From Lotus japonicus (lineage: Eukaryota; Streptophyta; Magnoliopsida; Fabales; Fabaceae), in NCBI RefSeq assembly GCF_012489685.1, contig NC_080042.1:50706066-50770065 (forward strand): a stretch of DNA of 64,000 nucleotides. Reading direction: 5' to 3'. A model generated the notes under the pieces. That model had not been told where the DNA came from and made no database searches. It worked only from the letters and a program-made list of their open reading frames with translations. This document shows positions 46,817-59,171 of the stretch, one piece after another; the stretch's first letter is position 1; each line of letters begins with the position of its first letter. Position numbers and translations under genes: made by a program.

Positions 46817-47505
46817 GAATTTTAGTCATTTTCTTTGGTAATTTTTGATATCTTTTCATACTTTGTAAAACTCAGAGGTTGAGGTTCATCTAGGGGAGTG
46901 AGAGAAGGCTTCCAAGCTTGTAACTCAGGTTCTTAGCCAAGCATGCTTTGGTTTTCCTTGTAAGACATTTCATATTTGAGTTATAATCTTAAGTTCTTTC
47001 CCACATGTTCTTCTTCTTTCCTTGAATCCCATTTTCTGAATATCAATCTAAGCTTGTATGCATGCTTGCTTTATGCTTTTCTATAATCAGAACGGAAGTT
47101 TGTTATAGATTAGGGAACCGAATTGGGATTACCCCTTCTATGCTTGCTACTAAGAATAGAGGAAGGGTTGGGGTTTGTTGGCCTGAATTTGCATGATCTA
47201 AAACCTCATATAAATGACTAAGTACACAAGGAATTGGGCTTAACTTTTAGTATGGGAGAATTGCTTATGTGAGGAATCAATAAGTGAGTAACTAGGCTAT
47301 AGCATCAAGGAGAGATCCATGAGAACATATGCTTAGAATGATGTACTTGAATTGACTATTTGAGCAAGAACCCAAAGTATCTTTATCTTAATAAAACAAA
47401 CCTTCATACTCAAGGCTTGAACCGAATTCATTCACTCACAATCCCTGTGGTTCGATATTTAAAACCGGGTGGATTCGTACACTTGCAAATTTACCAACAA
47501 GTTTT

Positions 47506-47523
47506 TGGCGCCGTTGCCGGGGA
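47506..47523 (+). other. Primer binding site, tRNA-Asp type (G)
   Basis: TGGCGCCGTTGCCGGGGA is complementary to the 3' end of plant tRNA-Asp, the primer known for Athila-type elements. It lies six bases after the LTR end. Confidence 0.85.
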
Positions 47524-47907
47524 TTGTTTGTGATTTTTGGTTTGAGTTACGAGTTTGAAGTATAGTCTACCTAAGACTTAAACTTAGGGCTGAATGGGAG
47601 ACAACCCATGTTCTTTTTTCTGTTTTACGTTTTGTCTTCTGTTTTGTTTTTCAGGAAATAAAAGCCACAGTGGAGAACACTTGGAGGCACTCAATCACTT
47701 GAAAGGAGGTTCTTTTCTTACCCTGAGTTTTAGTCCATGCATTTTTAGCATATTTTTCTTTTATAGATTTTGTTTATCTTTTTGATCATGCATTTTTTTT
47801 ATAGTGTCTTTTATACCTTGGTCTTTATGCTCTTTACTCAAATGACATGATTCCAAGTTTTTCTCTCTCACATGATGCTGGTTTTGAAAATGTTTTTAAG
47901 TGGATAC
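47524..47907 (+). other. G internal non-coding region, left part
   Basis: A leader-like stretch, then GGGAGACAACCCA (about 47597) and AT-rich sequence to the GATAC target of S1 (47903-47907). No gag frame is visible. Confidence 0.55.
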
Positions 47908-48366
47908 TGTAACACCCCGATTTCGGTGCCGTCACTTTAGTAACCAATCAAAACGTGAATATTTTTTTTTTCGATCGATAATTGTTTTAAATAAATAAAG
48001 ACTTGCCGAATCAATGAAACATCGACAAAATATAAACAAGACTAATGTACAATATGTATATATACACACCCCACAGTAAACAGCAGCCACGTCACGAGTA
48101 ACCTCCAGTGACGGGAAAGTAGTGCCTGACGGCAAATATGTACAACACAAAAGATAAGGTCAGTATTCGAAATACAGTCCTCCAAAAGAAGGTAGGTCAG
48201 CTCAAAACAGCCCAAAGACCTCCTAGATCCGACCAACTCCCTGTGACTCCCGTAAAGAGAATCACACAAAAAGCTAAAGGTCGGGGACCTACCCTGCCCG
48301 AAAATGAGAAAAACTGAAGATCAGAGCCTCGACGCTACTCCTACCCTAATCCTGACTAGAGAAGTA

Positions 48367-48760
48367 CTATACACCACTCCCAGCGGGTCCTACGGGTACT
48401 GTACCCGATCCCAAATCAACAGCAGCCGCGGCGGTGGGTGAGCTAGACTCAGATGAAGTCCCCCCTACAGGCAGCTCCTCCGAAGGGTCCTCCTCGTCCT
48501 CAGGTGATAATGGCGGTACAACAACTCCAGGGCCACAGTGCACGCCCGGTGGTAGGTTAAAGCTAACGGTGTGTCGTCTCAAGACTCCGTGCGTCAAGTT
48601 TCCCATTCGGTCAACGCGGATCCTCCATTATTCGCCCCGAATAAATAGCTCGATGGCCGGTGGGGTCGACCACCCAAGAGCCCGGGGTGTCCGTATCTAA
48701 CAACTCGAACCTAGTCCCCCCCGAAGGGACGACCATCTCGAACCAGTCGGCAATCGACAT
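48367..48760 (-). pseudogene. Homologous ORF in solo LTR S1 (one frameshift)
   Basis: Starts MSIADWFEMVVPSGG at 48760, also right after a TATTGTCAG acceptor-like site. One extra base near 48615 shifts the frame, after which GVLRRHTVSFNLPPGVHCGPG and the acidic tail continue to 48367. Confidence 0.5.
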
Positions 48761-50020
48761 CTGACAATAAAGGGCATACATAGCCCCCCATACACAGGTA
48801 GCACGCGCAAGGGTCAACTCAAAGAATTACATAATAGTACATCCAATAGGCAAAACTTAAGTAGTAGCCACATAGGCTTAATTATGTATAACAACATTAT
48901 AAATTGTATATCCTGTCAAATGAATAAATAACAGTTGCAAGCATTTAACATGTCTTAAACAACGATAACAAGTAGCAAACACATCCAACAACTAAATCAG
49001 CATGAATGGTGAATGAAATGCAAATGCTAAGGAACAAGATGCAATCCGGAGGGATGGGCACCATCGAGTCAGCCCTAACACCGGCCAAGGTGGGACCATT
49101 TCTGCTCGGGCGTCTCTTATACCAAACAAAATGTAGTCAAATCAGCAGTGAACCCGTAGGTCTGCCATTTCCGTTTGCTACTAAGAATCACCGTAGTGTT
49201 CTTACATGGAAATCCGGGTCTTATGACCATTTTTGGAATCCAACGAGGCCCGACATCCTGCCCTATATTAACCTCAAAATGAGTGCATGAATGCAAAGTG
49301 ATTAGCCAAACAACGTCTCCGACCTCACTCGTCACGTCGTCACGTGTTCTAGCTAACTTATTGTCTCTAAAAGAATACCCTAAGGTAAATGTCGATTCTG
49401 CGACAAAAGACAATTAAATATCAGAAATAGTGTAATCACTCGTGATAACTTCTCGAGTTATCTGACTCATCTCCATTCGACGGTCAAAATCTGCTCAGCG
49501 AGCGAAGAGTACCAATGTACTTGGAAACTGTAACACCCCGATTTCGGTGGCGTCACTTTAGTAACCAAAAGTAAACTTAATGCGGAAAAAAAACGTGAAA
49601 TATTTTTTTTTCGATAATAACTAAGACAAGACTGAATTAAATAAAACCCAAAAGCGAAAAGCAATAGAACTAATATACAATATATAAACAGCCCCCGCTG
49701 TAAGTAACAACCTCGTCACGAGTAACCTCCAGTGACGGAAAGAAAAGTGCAACGCCCGTAGGCAATATATACAAACCAAATGAAAAGGGTGAAGTGCCCG
49801 CAACACCATCCCTCAAAACTGAGAATCAGCTGACCCAATGGCCTGAAAATAAGACCTCCTAAGTCCAACCAACTCTCTGTGATTCCCGTAAGGAAACCAC
49901 ACAAAAAGCTATAGGCGGATCTACCCTGTCCCCTAAGTAACAAATGAAGCAAGACTGTCAGAGCTAAAACTCTACTCCTACACTAATCCTAACTCGAGGA
50001 GCTCATACCAACACTCAAAA

Positions 50021-50500
50021 CTATGTGCTAGCATGATCGTCGTCTGAATCAGAATTCAGAACGACCAAGTCTACCAGCCCTATCCGTCCTCCCCTCGCAA
50101 CCGCAGTGCGCTCCGATGCTGGACTCACGGGCTTAGGGCCCGAACCCTGATCATCAATGATCGCAACAGAGGGTGCACTAGACCCTGCCGAAGGCACTCC
50201 CACTGGAATCTCCTCTGAGGGATCCTCCTCCTCTGAAGATGATGGTGGCGGCGGTGCTCCTCCGAATCCTGGTCCGCAGTGAACGCCCGGTGGCAAGTTG
50301 AAGCTGATAGAGCATCGCCTCAACACTCCTGACCTCAAGAGTCCTCCACTGTCCACGTGGTCCTCCATGATGCGCCCCGAATACGTCGCTCGATGGCTCG
50401 CGGGGTCAACCACCCACGACCCGGAGTCGTCCTGATCGATCATCTCATACCTAATCCCCCCCGAAGGGTGGACCATGGTGAACCAGTCCGCAATACTCAT
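50021..50500 (-). CDS. ORF inside solo LTR S2 (unknown, acidic, exon-like)
   Basis: I know no family. The frame from ATG at 50500 (159 codons to the stop at 50021) begins MSIADWFTMVHPSGG and contains GSWVVDP, YSGRIMED and SFNLPPGVHCGPG, then Pro/Ser/Glu-rich acidic sequence. The ATG follows TTTTGTCAG directly, which looks like a splice acceptor; the open frame before it (to 50704) is probably intron. S1 has the homologous frame at 48367-48760 with about 72 percent identical residues over the first 47, and several silent changes. It may be a captured gene piece or a family-specific coding exon. Confidence 0.5.
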   Translation of the reverse strand: MSIADWFTMVHPSGGIRYEMIDQDDSGSWVVDPASHRATYSGRIMEDHVDSGGLLRSGVLRRCSISFNLPPGVHCGPGFGGAPPPPSSSEEEDPSEEIPVGVPSAGSSAPSVAIIDDQGSGPKPVSPASERTAVARGGRIGLVDLVVLNSDSDDDHAST

Positions 50501-51173
50501 CTGACAAAAGGCGTTGTCCGCCAAAACACACACAGAAGACGCGAGGGTCAACTCTAAAGAACTATGTAGATAATAAACCCAATAGGTACAAATAATAGAT
50601 AGCCACTTAGGCTTATAGCTAAAGATGTCATTCCTAGGGTTGCATGTTCCACAATAACATAAACACAATAATAGCAAATAGCATGTTCCAAATAGGTTTA
50701 ACAATTACCAATCACACTCAACAACTAAATTAGTATGCATGTTGCATGATATGTATGCAGGTTAACCCAGTCAACCACATGCATTCCGGAAAGGGATGGA
50801 CATCAAACGGATCAGCCCTAACACCAGCCACGGTGAAGCCATTTCGGCCCGCGTGCCTCTTACTCCAACAGGGGTAGTCAGATCAGCAGTAAACCCGTAG
50901 GTCTGCCATTTCGGTCTGCTACAAGAGACGTCTACAAACGCTCTTTCACGGCATTCCGGGTCTTATGACCATTTTGGAAACCGACGAGGTCCAGAGTACG
51001 TCCTGTGTTAATACCTCATTAATGTTGCATGTATGCAAAATGATTAGTCAAACAACGTCTCCGTCCTCACTCGACACGTCGCCACGTGTTCTAGGGAAGT
51101 TAAAGTCTCTAAAAGCTTACCCTAAGGTAAAGTCGATTCTGCCACCAAAAGACACACTTCATAACGACACATA

Positions 51174-51331
51174 GCTGCTCCAACAGCACCACAACAAACG
51201 CTGCTCCAACAGCACAATAACAAACGCTGCTCCAACAGCACAACAATAAACGCTGCTCCAACAGCACAACAACAAACGCTGCTCCAACAGCACAACAACA
51301 AACGCTGCTCCAACAGCACAACAACAAACTC
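51174..51331. repeat. Six-copy 26-bp tandem repeat in S2
   Basis: Units start GCTGCTCCAACAGCAC at 51174, 51200, 51226, 51252, 51278 and 51305. Leu/Cys-rich minus frames here are artefacts of the repeat. S1 has no such array. Confidence 0.95.
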
Positions 51332-51954
51332 AACACTTGGATCCGACGACACTCCTCGTTTTTCCAAAACTATGATTTGACTTCCAATGCCTTCCTTCGA
51401 GGTTGTTATCATTACTTAAAGATTTTGAGGTTATTTAAGGTCTTATGAATTTTCTTTATAAAATAGATTCCATTTTGTCTTATCGCAAGTCTTATGCATT
51501 TTCAGGATCTCCCAATCCCAAGTCGCTTCCAGAGGATGTCTCGATCCACTAAACAAAATTAAGGCCCGAACCTCGTTCGTCCTATCAAACTTTCTCAAAA
51601 CTCTCAAAATAAAATCGGCATGACCTGCCCGCTATTCTCACCATTCAGAATCTCAGATTCCAGTACAGAGCACATTTAAATCATCACAATCAACAACATG
51701 TCATATATCAATAAATCGCATCATAAACACTTAGCACTTAGCATATAAAGCATGCACCACACATCCTAGATTACCCACATAGCACATAGCATGTAAGACA
51801 ATCTCAAAAACATTCAGTAGATGAATCATCTACATTGTCAGCCGAAGCCTCAGAAAACATTTTCCAATCACACACAATTCCAGTGCATAAACAGTAAACA
51901 ATGTCGAAACATCGACCCTAAGCATTAACTAGAGATTCAGTGAGAAGCCCTCAC

Positions 51955-52032
51955 CTGAAAGTTCTCCAAAATGATCAACTAGTGCTTCCTCGCTCTCAAA
52001 GTGTTGGTCCTCGGGGAAATCCTCAAAAGCAC
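51955..52032 (-). other. Conserved 78-nt exon candidate in S2
   Basis: On minus it is flanked by TAAAG (acceptor) and GTGAGGG (donor). One frame is open and acidic (AFEDFPEDQHFESEE). S1 has the same exon, also 78 nt, at 54381-54458. Confidence 0.5.
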
Positions 52033-52847
52033 CTTTACAATAAAATCACAGAATACTATCAGAATCTATCGGAAACTAAGCTATCGATACTTACTAAGGT
52101 TACTCGAAGTAATCTATACCCTAAGGTACGATAAACTAGCGCGAAAGACAAGTTTTCGGAAAAGGAAATTTTCCTCCTCCCCCCTAATAGGGCTCGGCCA
52201 CTTTGTGCAATTATGGGGCTCGATTTTTCTTCGATCAAACTTGGTTCCTATGCTTTCATAAGCCGTAACTAAGGGTATTCTGAACTCGGAAAAATTATCG
52301 GATCAAAAGCTGTCGCAGGGGTATTTTGGTCATGATTTTTAACTTAGGATTTTCAAAAACTGAAATCCCAAAAATAAAATTTTGCAGGGACGTCACCAAC
52401 GACGTTTATGACAACTAATCCTACTAGCACTAAGCTAAGGCGATAGTTTTCAGCCTAAAGGTTGAAGCTTTACACCAAAAACTCCAAAAATGGGTATTTT
52501 AGGTTCAAATTGATTCCGGCGGAATTCCGGCGACATAACGGAAAATCTAACCCGGCAGAAGTGATCTTGGGCGCATAAGGAAGAGGTTTAGAATCAGAAA
52601 TGAAAGATTCAGGATAGTTTTGCAAAAACCCATAAACTCTCCGCTCAGAAAACTCTACAGAAAAGCTATGGAAAAAGCGATCAGAGGTAAGGATTAGCGA
52701 CTATACCTCGAAGCCTTGAAGTAGCAACTGATTGATCGACGATCAAGCAAACGATGAAGAAAATTCTTCTTCCTTCTTCCTTGTTCTTGGCCGCGGATTT
52801 GAGGAGAGAAAATGGAGGAAAATTTGAGTTTTTCTTCCTTTCTTTGC

Positions 52848-52855
52848 TATATATA
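52848..52855 (-). promoter_or_regulatory. TATA box candidate of S2
   Basis: TATATATA, followed on minus by a leader and the donor CGAG/GTATAG at 52706. S1 has TATAAATA at 55261-55268 with the same downstream donor at 55120. Confidence 0.45.
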
Positions 52856-54380
52856 AAGGTTGGAAATTCGCGGGAAAATGAAAGTTTCGCGAATCTGATT
52901 TTTCCGGCGTCATTCTCCGTGAATTAATAGATATGTTTTGGCAAAAGAGTTCCAAAACTATAAAGAGGTTTCCTTGTATTTTTGGCAACTAAAGCATAGT
53001 CGGTATAAAACTATTTTACCCGATAAGTTGCTTTTTGCATCGAATGTCGGAATGGAAAACTTCCTTCGGAAGAAAGATTGAAATCATCAAGAGAAATGGG
53101 TGTACGCGTGTAGAATATTCATTTGAAGCTCTGAATAGATAAAGTCTTCATTGTCGAGAAATTCTAGGGTTTTGAAATACCAGGGATTCGGTTTCGGCAA
53201 ACTTCCGATGATTGGAATCGGACGTTCGTAGATCCTAGAGTTTCGCCTCGAAACGATTGTGATATATGGAAAAAGAGAAGTTCTAACATTTCTCTGAAAA
53301 TTTTTGGAATTAACTGCCAGCGTGCCTAAAAGTGAAAATTAGCTATATACTAGGGTTTCTGACCTAGGTTTAAGCGTAAAACGTTTGTGCTATAACTTTT
53401 ATCGATCATAATGCAATCCTTGAACTTTTCCTGAACTTTCTCCTTCATAAATATATTTCATTTAATAAACTTTCGTTCAGGTTTCCCTTCACATTACATC
53501 AACCCTAATCGTGAATAAGAAGTTTATTCACTTAGCATAAACTTAAAAACTCGGGCCTTACAGAAACTTATAGTTCCCGGACTTATCTTTTAGATAGTCA
53601 AACAACAAATCTGCTCATCGAGCGTAAGAGCATCAAAGTACTCAGAAACGTATTAATTTTCCCGGCTTATCTTTTAGATAGCCCAAACAACAAATCAGCT
53701 CATCGAGCGAAAGAGTATTAACATACTCGGAAACTCATTAGTTTCCCCAAAACTTGGACTCGGCGACACTTCTCATTTTCCAAAAACTAATATTCATGTC
53801 TTAAGCTCTTAATTGAATTTGTAATCATTAATTAAAGGTTTCGAGGTTGTTTAATGTTTTATGGATTTTCCTCGTAAAATCGTTTCCATTTAGTTTTGTC
53901 TCTAAACTTATGAGTTTAAAAGATCCCATAATCCCAAATAATTCCCAGAGAAGGTCTCGATCCATCAAAACAATATCAAGGGTCCGAACCTCGGTCCGTC
54001 CCATCAAACTTCCTCAAAACTCACAATATAGTCTGGCGTAACAGCCCGTTATCCTCACTCTGCCGAATAACAGATATATGTGTACTTGCATATTCAAAAC
54101 AGTACAATCCAACAGTCATGGTACATATAACAGCACATTGAGGAATAACCATTTAGCACTTAGCATATAGGGCAAATATCACACATCCTAGATTAACCAG
54201 GTAGCACTTAGCATGTGAATCAACCTCAACAACAATCAAGCAATAAAAGATTATCAATTGTCAACCGTAGCCTCAGAAAACATTTTTCCCAATCAAACAC
54301 AATCAAGTGCATAAACAATAAATCAAGTCGAAATCGTCGACACCTAATTTATTATCTAGTATTCAGTGAGAAACCCTCAC

Positions 54381-54458
54381 CTGTAGGTTTTCCAGCTTGC
54401 TCCCCAAACTTTCCTTCACAATCTTCTTCCTCGAATCCACTAAGTTCCTCAAAAGAAC
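54381..54458 (-). other. Conserved 78-nt exon candidate in S1
   Basis: Flanked on minus by CTAAG and GTGAGGG; the open frame reads SFEELSGFEEEDCEGKFGE. Length is equal to S2 although the sequence has diverged. Confidence 0.5.
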
Positions 54459-55260
54459 CTTAGGACAAATTCACGGAAATCAATCACAATGAGTCAGAAA
54501 CTCAACAAACAATACGTACTAGGGTTACACGAAACATTACAAACTCCGAAGTACGACAATCTAACGCATTAAGACAAATTTTCGAAAAACGAAATTTCCT
54601 CCCCCCCCTAGGGTAGCTCTCGGCCACTTTTCACAATTAGGAGGGCCGATTTTTCTTCGATCAAACTTGGTTCCTAGGTTATCATTAGTTGTAACTAAGA
54701 CGGTTCTAAGCTCAGAAAAATTTTCGGATCGAAAACTGTCGCAGGGGTATTTTGGTCATTATTTTCAGCTCAGAATTTCAAAACTGGATTTTCGAAAAAC
54801 AAATTGGATGGGGACGTCAACAACGACGTTTATGACGACTAATCCTACTAGCGCTAAGCTATGTCATGAATTTTTAACGTAAAGAACGGAGTTTTACCCA
54901 GAAATGGGTTTTTCCAACAGAAATGGATTCCAGCGGCATTTCGGCGACATTCGGCAAAATGTAATCCGCTAAACACGCTCAGGGGCATGCAAGGAATAAG
55001 TTTAGACACTAAAATCAGCTTATTTGGACAGTTTTACAAAAAGCTCAAAACTTTGAGCACAGAAAGACATAGAGAAAAGCGACAGAAACGACGATCAGAA
55101 GCGAGGGATAGTAACTATACCTCGTAATCTTCAAGTAGCAACGAGCTGTGCAGCGATCGGGCAAGAAACAGCGAAAATCAATTCCTCCTCCTCTCCTCCT
55201 TGTGCTCGCGGGTGTTGGGGTTCAATGGGGGTGAATTTTGAAAATTTTTCATTTCTTGGC

Positions 55261-55268
55261 TATTTATA
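55261..55268 (-). promoter_or_regulatory. TATA box candidate of S1
   Basis: TATAAATA on minus, parallel to the S2 box, upstream of the conserved CGAG/GTATAG donor. Confidence 0.45.
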
Positions 55269-55975
55269 GGTTTTGGAAAATGCGGAAAAATGAAAATTTC
55301 GCAATTCCGATTTTTCCTACTGATTCCTACGTATTTTAGACACGATATTCTTCCCGCTGAATCTTCTAATTCTCCAAAGAAATATCAGAATGATTTTTGG
55401 TTTTCGAGGCTTGTTCTTTAATGTTTACCGGCTTAAAATGCACTTTATGGTTTTGACCTCGGATGCAGAAACTTCCTTCTGAAGAAAGATTTGGAACGTC
55501 GATTAGAGTGGGCAAACGAGGATGATATCTTTATTTGAAGCTCCGAATAGAAAAAGTCTTCATCGTCCGTCGATTTTAGGGTTTTGAACTATCAGCGATT
55601 CGGTTTCGGCAAACTTCCGAGTATTGGAATTTGACGTTCTTACATTCTAGGGTTTCGTATCGAAACGCTTGTTTATAGACGAATAAGAGAAGTTCTAACA
55701 TTTCTCTGAAGATTTTTGGAATTAATTTCCATCGCGTCTAAAAATGTAAATTAGTTATTTACTAGCGTTCTTGACCTAGGTTTGATGCGAATATTAGTCG
55801 TGCTATAACTGTTATCGACTTTGATAAAACCCTTAGTTTTTTCCTGAACTTTCTCCTTCACAAATTCATTCCATCGAATAAACACTTGTTCAGATTTTCC
55901 TTCACGTTACATCAAATTAGTCGTGAAAAGGAATTTTATTCGATTTATTCCAAACTTAAAAACTTGGGTCTCACA

Positions 55976-56861
55976 GATACTTTGTGCTTTCTTTTGGGGA
56001 GTGATTGTATGTTTGGGAAAGAGAAGGGGAGACTTCAGTCTTCTAAGTGTTATCTTGAAGATAGAGTTGATGTGAGTCCACAAGGGTCCATCTTTGACCC
56101 TTCACTATATAAATTTCCCTGGAGGATCCTGACTCACTTGCACTTCTTGGTTCTATGTTGATTTCATTTAAGTGCGCGAGAATAGCTTTAGGATACTTGC
56201 ATTTTTGAGACTGGTAGGTTTTCTTGGACTTCATAATTTGTTTTATAACATCTTTGTCCCTAGTTGACCCTTTTGAGCCTTATGGAGAATTCTTTGTTAC
56301 CTTTGTTATTTGGGCTGGTTGTTTGGTTGGAAAAATGGGGAGTTGTGGTTCTTAACTCTCAATGGAGCTAGTCTATAGAAAATGCAATTATCTCTTGCCC
56401 CAAAGAAAAAAATTCAAAAAAATTCAAAAGATGAATTCCATGGCCGGATGGAGTTCCAAAAAAAGTCAAAAGAAAAAAAATGAACTCCATGGAATGGGTG
56501 GAGTTCCAAAAAAAAAGAAAAAATTCTGAAACTAAAGGGGGTTGAGAGACTTGTATGCTAAGTATCAATTGCTTTAAGCTCCGGTTTTCATGAAGGACCA
56601 CACTCAAATTTTGTGCAGCCTTAGTCTTCCTTAGGGACCACATACCTTGTGTTTTACCTAGCCAACATCATGACCCATTTAAAGTCTCATTGAATAATGC
56701 ATTGTCAACTTTAGTTTCTCTTGAGTGAATGATTCTCAGAACCTTTGAACTTGCTTGTGTGCTCATTTCACTAAACAATTGTCTCATGCTAGGATGTTAG
56801 CTCTAAATGCTTCTCACAGTGGACTCTAATTCTTCTTTGTCTAAAAGTTGCACGAAGTTGA
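55976..56861 (+). other. G internal non-coding region, right part
   Basis: It starts with the second GATAC and has no coding frame. Two imperfect copies of a unit with GAATTCCATGG/GAACTCCATGG and GGAGTTCCAAAAAAA lie at 56425-56520. It ends at 56861, where the LTR of M begins after GTTGA. Confidence 0.5.
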
Positions 56862-58068
56862 TGAAGGTATGAAAAACGGTAGAAAGGGGGGGTTTGAATA
56901 ACGTTTTCAAGATAAATCTTCCACCTTAAAGATTTTGACAAATCTTTCGAGAACTTAAGTGCTAAAGATAAGAGATAGAAAAGCACACAAGGATTTTATC
57001 CTGGTTCACTTGATAAATCACTCAAGCTACTCCAGTCCACCCGTTAAGGTGATTTCTTCCTTCTTAGAATGAAGGCAATCCACTAATCAGGTAAGAGTTA
57101 CAACTGCACTTGAAACCTACAAGTGACTAACAATTACACTGACTTAGCTCACACTAAGATTCACTCTCTTAGTCTTCTCTAGGATCCGATCAACCTTGAT
57201 CTCCTAAAGGAACTAAACAAACTGTTTATCAAAGAATTGTTTACAAGAGATTTGCTTCTAAAAAGCTAATAGTAAACTCAATGAATTTCAGATGAAAGAA
57301 AGCTTAGAAGAATTTGAATTTGTCTTGCGCGTATGTGAATGCTTCTAGCCGCTTCTTTCAGTCTTCAGCCTCTTTATATACTCCAAGGATTAGGGTTGAG
57401 CGTTGCATGGGAAATGCTACCGTTGGAGGGCAGTTCTGGAAAATCCAGCTTCTGCTGTGTCTGAGACTGTTAGGTAGGTTGTCAGGAAGGTACAGTTGCT
57501 TTTGTACTTGGATAGCGACTTGACCTTTAAACCTAGGAGACTTCTGATCAGGAGAAAGCTTCATGTTGGAACTTGTGAAGCCGGTTGATCAGAGTCAGAG
57601 GGAAAGCCCAGATCCTCTGACCATTGTTTCTTCTGATTCTGAACTCAGAGGGAAGTACATGGTCTTCAGAGTATCTTGCTTCTGGACATCAGAATTTCAC
57701 TAATCAGCTTCTGGATCTTCAGAGTCTTCTACACCATCAGAATATCTGAGCCTTCAGTGTTTCTTGGTTATCAGACTTTCTGGATCTTCAGAACTTCTAG
57801 TGACTGAGTCCACATCAGAGTTTGTATAACTTCAAAACTTCTGAAGCTTTTCCACTGTTCATACTGAACATGGTGAATGCGAAAGCGTTGCTTGGGTCGC
57901 TCTTTAACACAGTGCTTCTGATTTGTGTGAGATTGAGTTGAGGTCAGAGCCTGTAAATAGCACACTCAGAAAAACACGTTAGAGTACCACAATTGTTCAT
58001 ATCAAAAGGTTAACTTGTAATCATCAAAACATAGAGTTGTACTACTAGATCAAAACTTGATCTTACAA
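56862..58068 (-). repeat. M 3' LTR
   Basis: On plus TGAAGGTATG...GATCTTACA. It is homologous to the P LTR. Confidence 0.93.
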
Positions 58069-58296
58069 TCTCCCCCTTTTTGATGATGACAAAACTAAGA
58101 TTTTTGATGAACAATTCTTAAACATTAAACTGAATTCACTCAGAGTTTAGAGATATAGAATAAGACTTATCCTGATGTGAATAGTTTATCTTGCTCATTC
58201 TGAATTCAAGTCACTGCTTGATTCTGAGCTTAGCTCCCCCTGAATCTAATACTTGATGAAAACATTAGTAAAGTCTAGATTCTGAGCTAAATGATA

Positions 58297-59171
58297 TGTA
58301 AAAACAGTTCTCGCACAGGACAGATGTCGAACGCGATGCTGGGACAACCGGTTCGACAACTGACTAACAGTAACAAAACCAGAAAAATAATAAAGTAGAA
58401 CACAGAAGATTGGTAACCCGGTTCGGTGAAACTTCACCTACGTCTGGAGGGTTTGCACCCAAAGAAAGGAAATCCACTATCTCAAGATTCAGGAATTACA
58501 GACACTCATGAACACCACAGTTCATAGTTCACTTCCTAATCTACCCAAGTGTATTTCTACTTAGTATCTCAACCTAAGTATGAGAGTCCCTCTCCCTTTC
58601 TCTCAATCACTGCCACAGTGATTGGTAACAAACAATCAACAATCAGAGTTTGAAGAATTAAAGAACACAGAACACAACTTTGCTTTATAGAATCATGGAG
58701 CAAAGTTTGTTCACAAGAAACAAGGATAAAGAACAATGAACAACCCTAAAATACTTGATATCTCTCTATTAGCTTCAGTGTTCTTCAAGCTTTAGGTCTT
58801 CATCCTTTTTATAGACTTCAGCAGCAGCGGGTAGGCACTAGGGTTTGCTTGGGCTGAAGTAACAGATTGCAACAATAATCAAATCAAAACAGAATCTCCA
58901 AAGATCTTGTTGCGTTTTTCCCAAGTAAAGATAGAAACAAATCTTTTATCAAAGATTGTTTCAACAAATAACAACCCAACAACTAAAACCCTTTTGGAAT
59001 AGTTACTTGCTCCTCAAGTAACTCAAAAACATATCTTCAGCAAATCTTCAGAAGGCCCATAACAGAAACACAAGCTGAGGACTGATGTCCTAGCCTCACA
59101 AGGTCAGATGCCACGACATCTGCTTCGACAATCAGTTGTTTTGACAAAATGCAAGGCAACATGTTCCAACA
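58297..59171 (-). repeat. T 3' LTR
   Basis: TGTAAAAACAG...GTTCCAACA on plus, followed by the PPT (ATCTCCCCCTTTGTC, 59172-59186). Confidence 0.95.

Larger units (their letters stand above)
46504..47499 (+). repeat. G 5' LTR, right piece
   Basis: It begins with the second GAGGG (46504-46508) and ends CCAACA just before the primer site. Total LTR length is about 1.29 kb. It contains an array of palindromic GGCGCCTAGGCGCC-like units (46614-46780) directly upstream of a TATA box. Confidence 0.75.
49529..53562 (-). mobile_element. Solo LTR S2 (same family), nested in S1, TSD GAAAC
   Basis: 4,034 bp, TGTAACACCCCGATTTCGG...CTCGGGCCTTACA, with GAAAC at 49524-49528 and 53563-53567. Removing it rejoins S1 at a place matching the other copy of the family. 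The length is almost equal to S1. Confidence 0.85.
47908..55975 (-). mobile_element. Solo LTR S1 (4.03-kb family), TSD GATAC, split by S2
   Basis: Its own sequence is 47908-49528 and 53568-55975, about 4,029 bp. TSD copies are 47903-47907 and 55976-55980. On plus it starts TGTAACACCCCGATTTCGG and ends TTGGGTCTCACA; the two ends form an imperfect inverted repeat. No internal region or second LTR is present. Promoter and splice signals favour minus orientation. The family is probably Ty3-gypsy, but this is unproven. Confidence 0.8.

Noticed and set aside
50501..50704. N-terminal 68 codons of the long minus frame in S2
   Set aside because: Not matched in S1 apart from the last residues; the conserved part starts at the ATG after an acceptor-like site, so this is probably intron.
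51109..51412. Cys/Leu/Val-rich minus-strand frames
   Set aside because: Translations of the 26-bp tandem repeat; open in more than one frame only because of the repeat.
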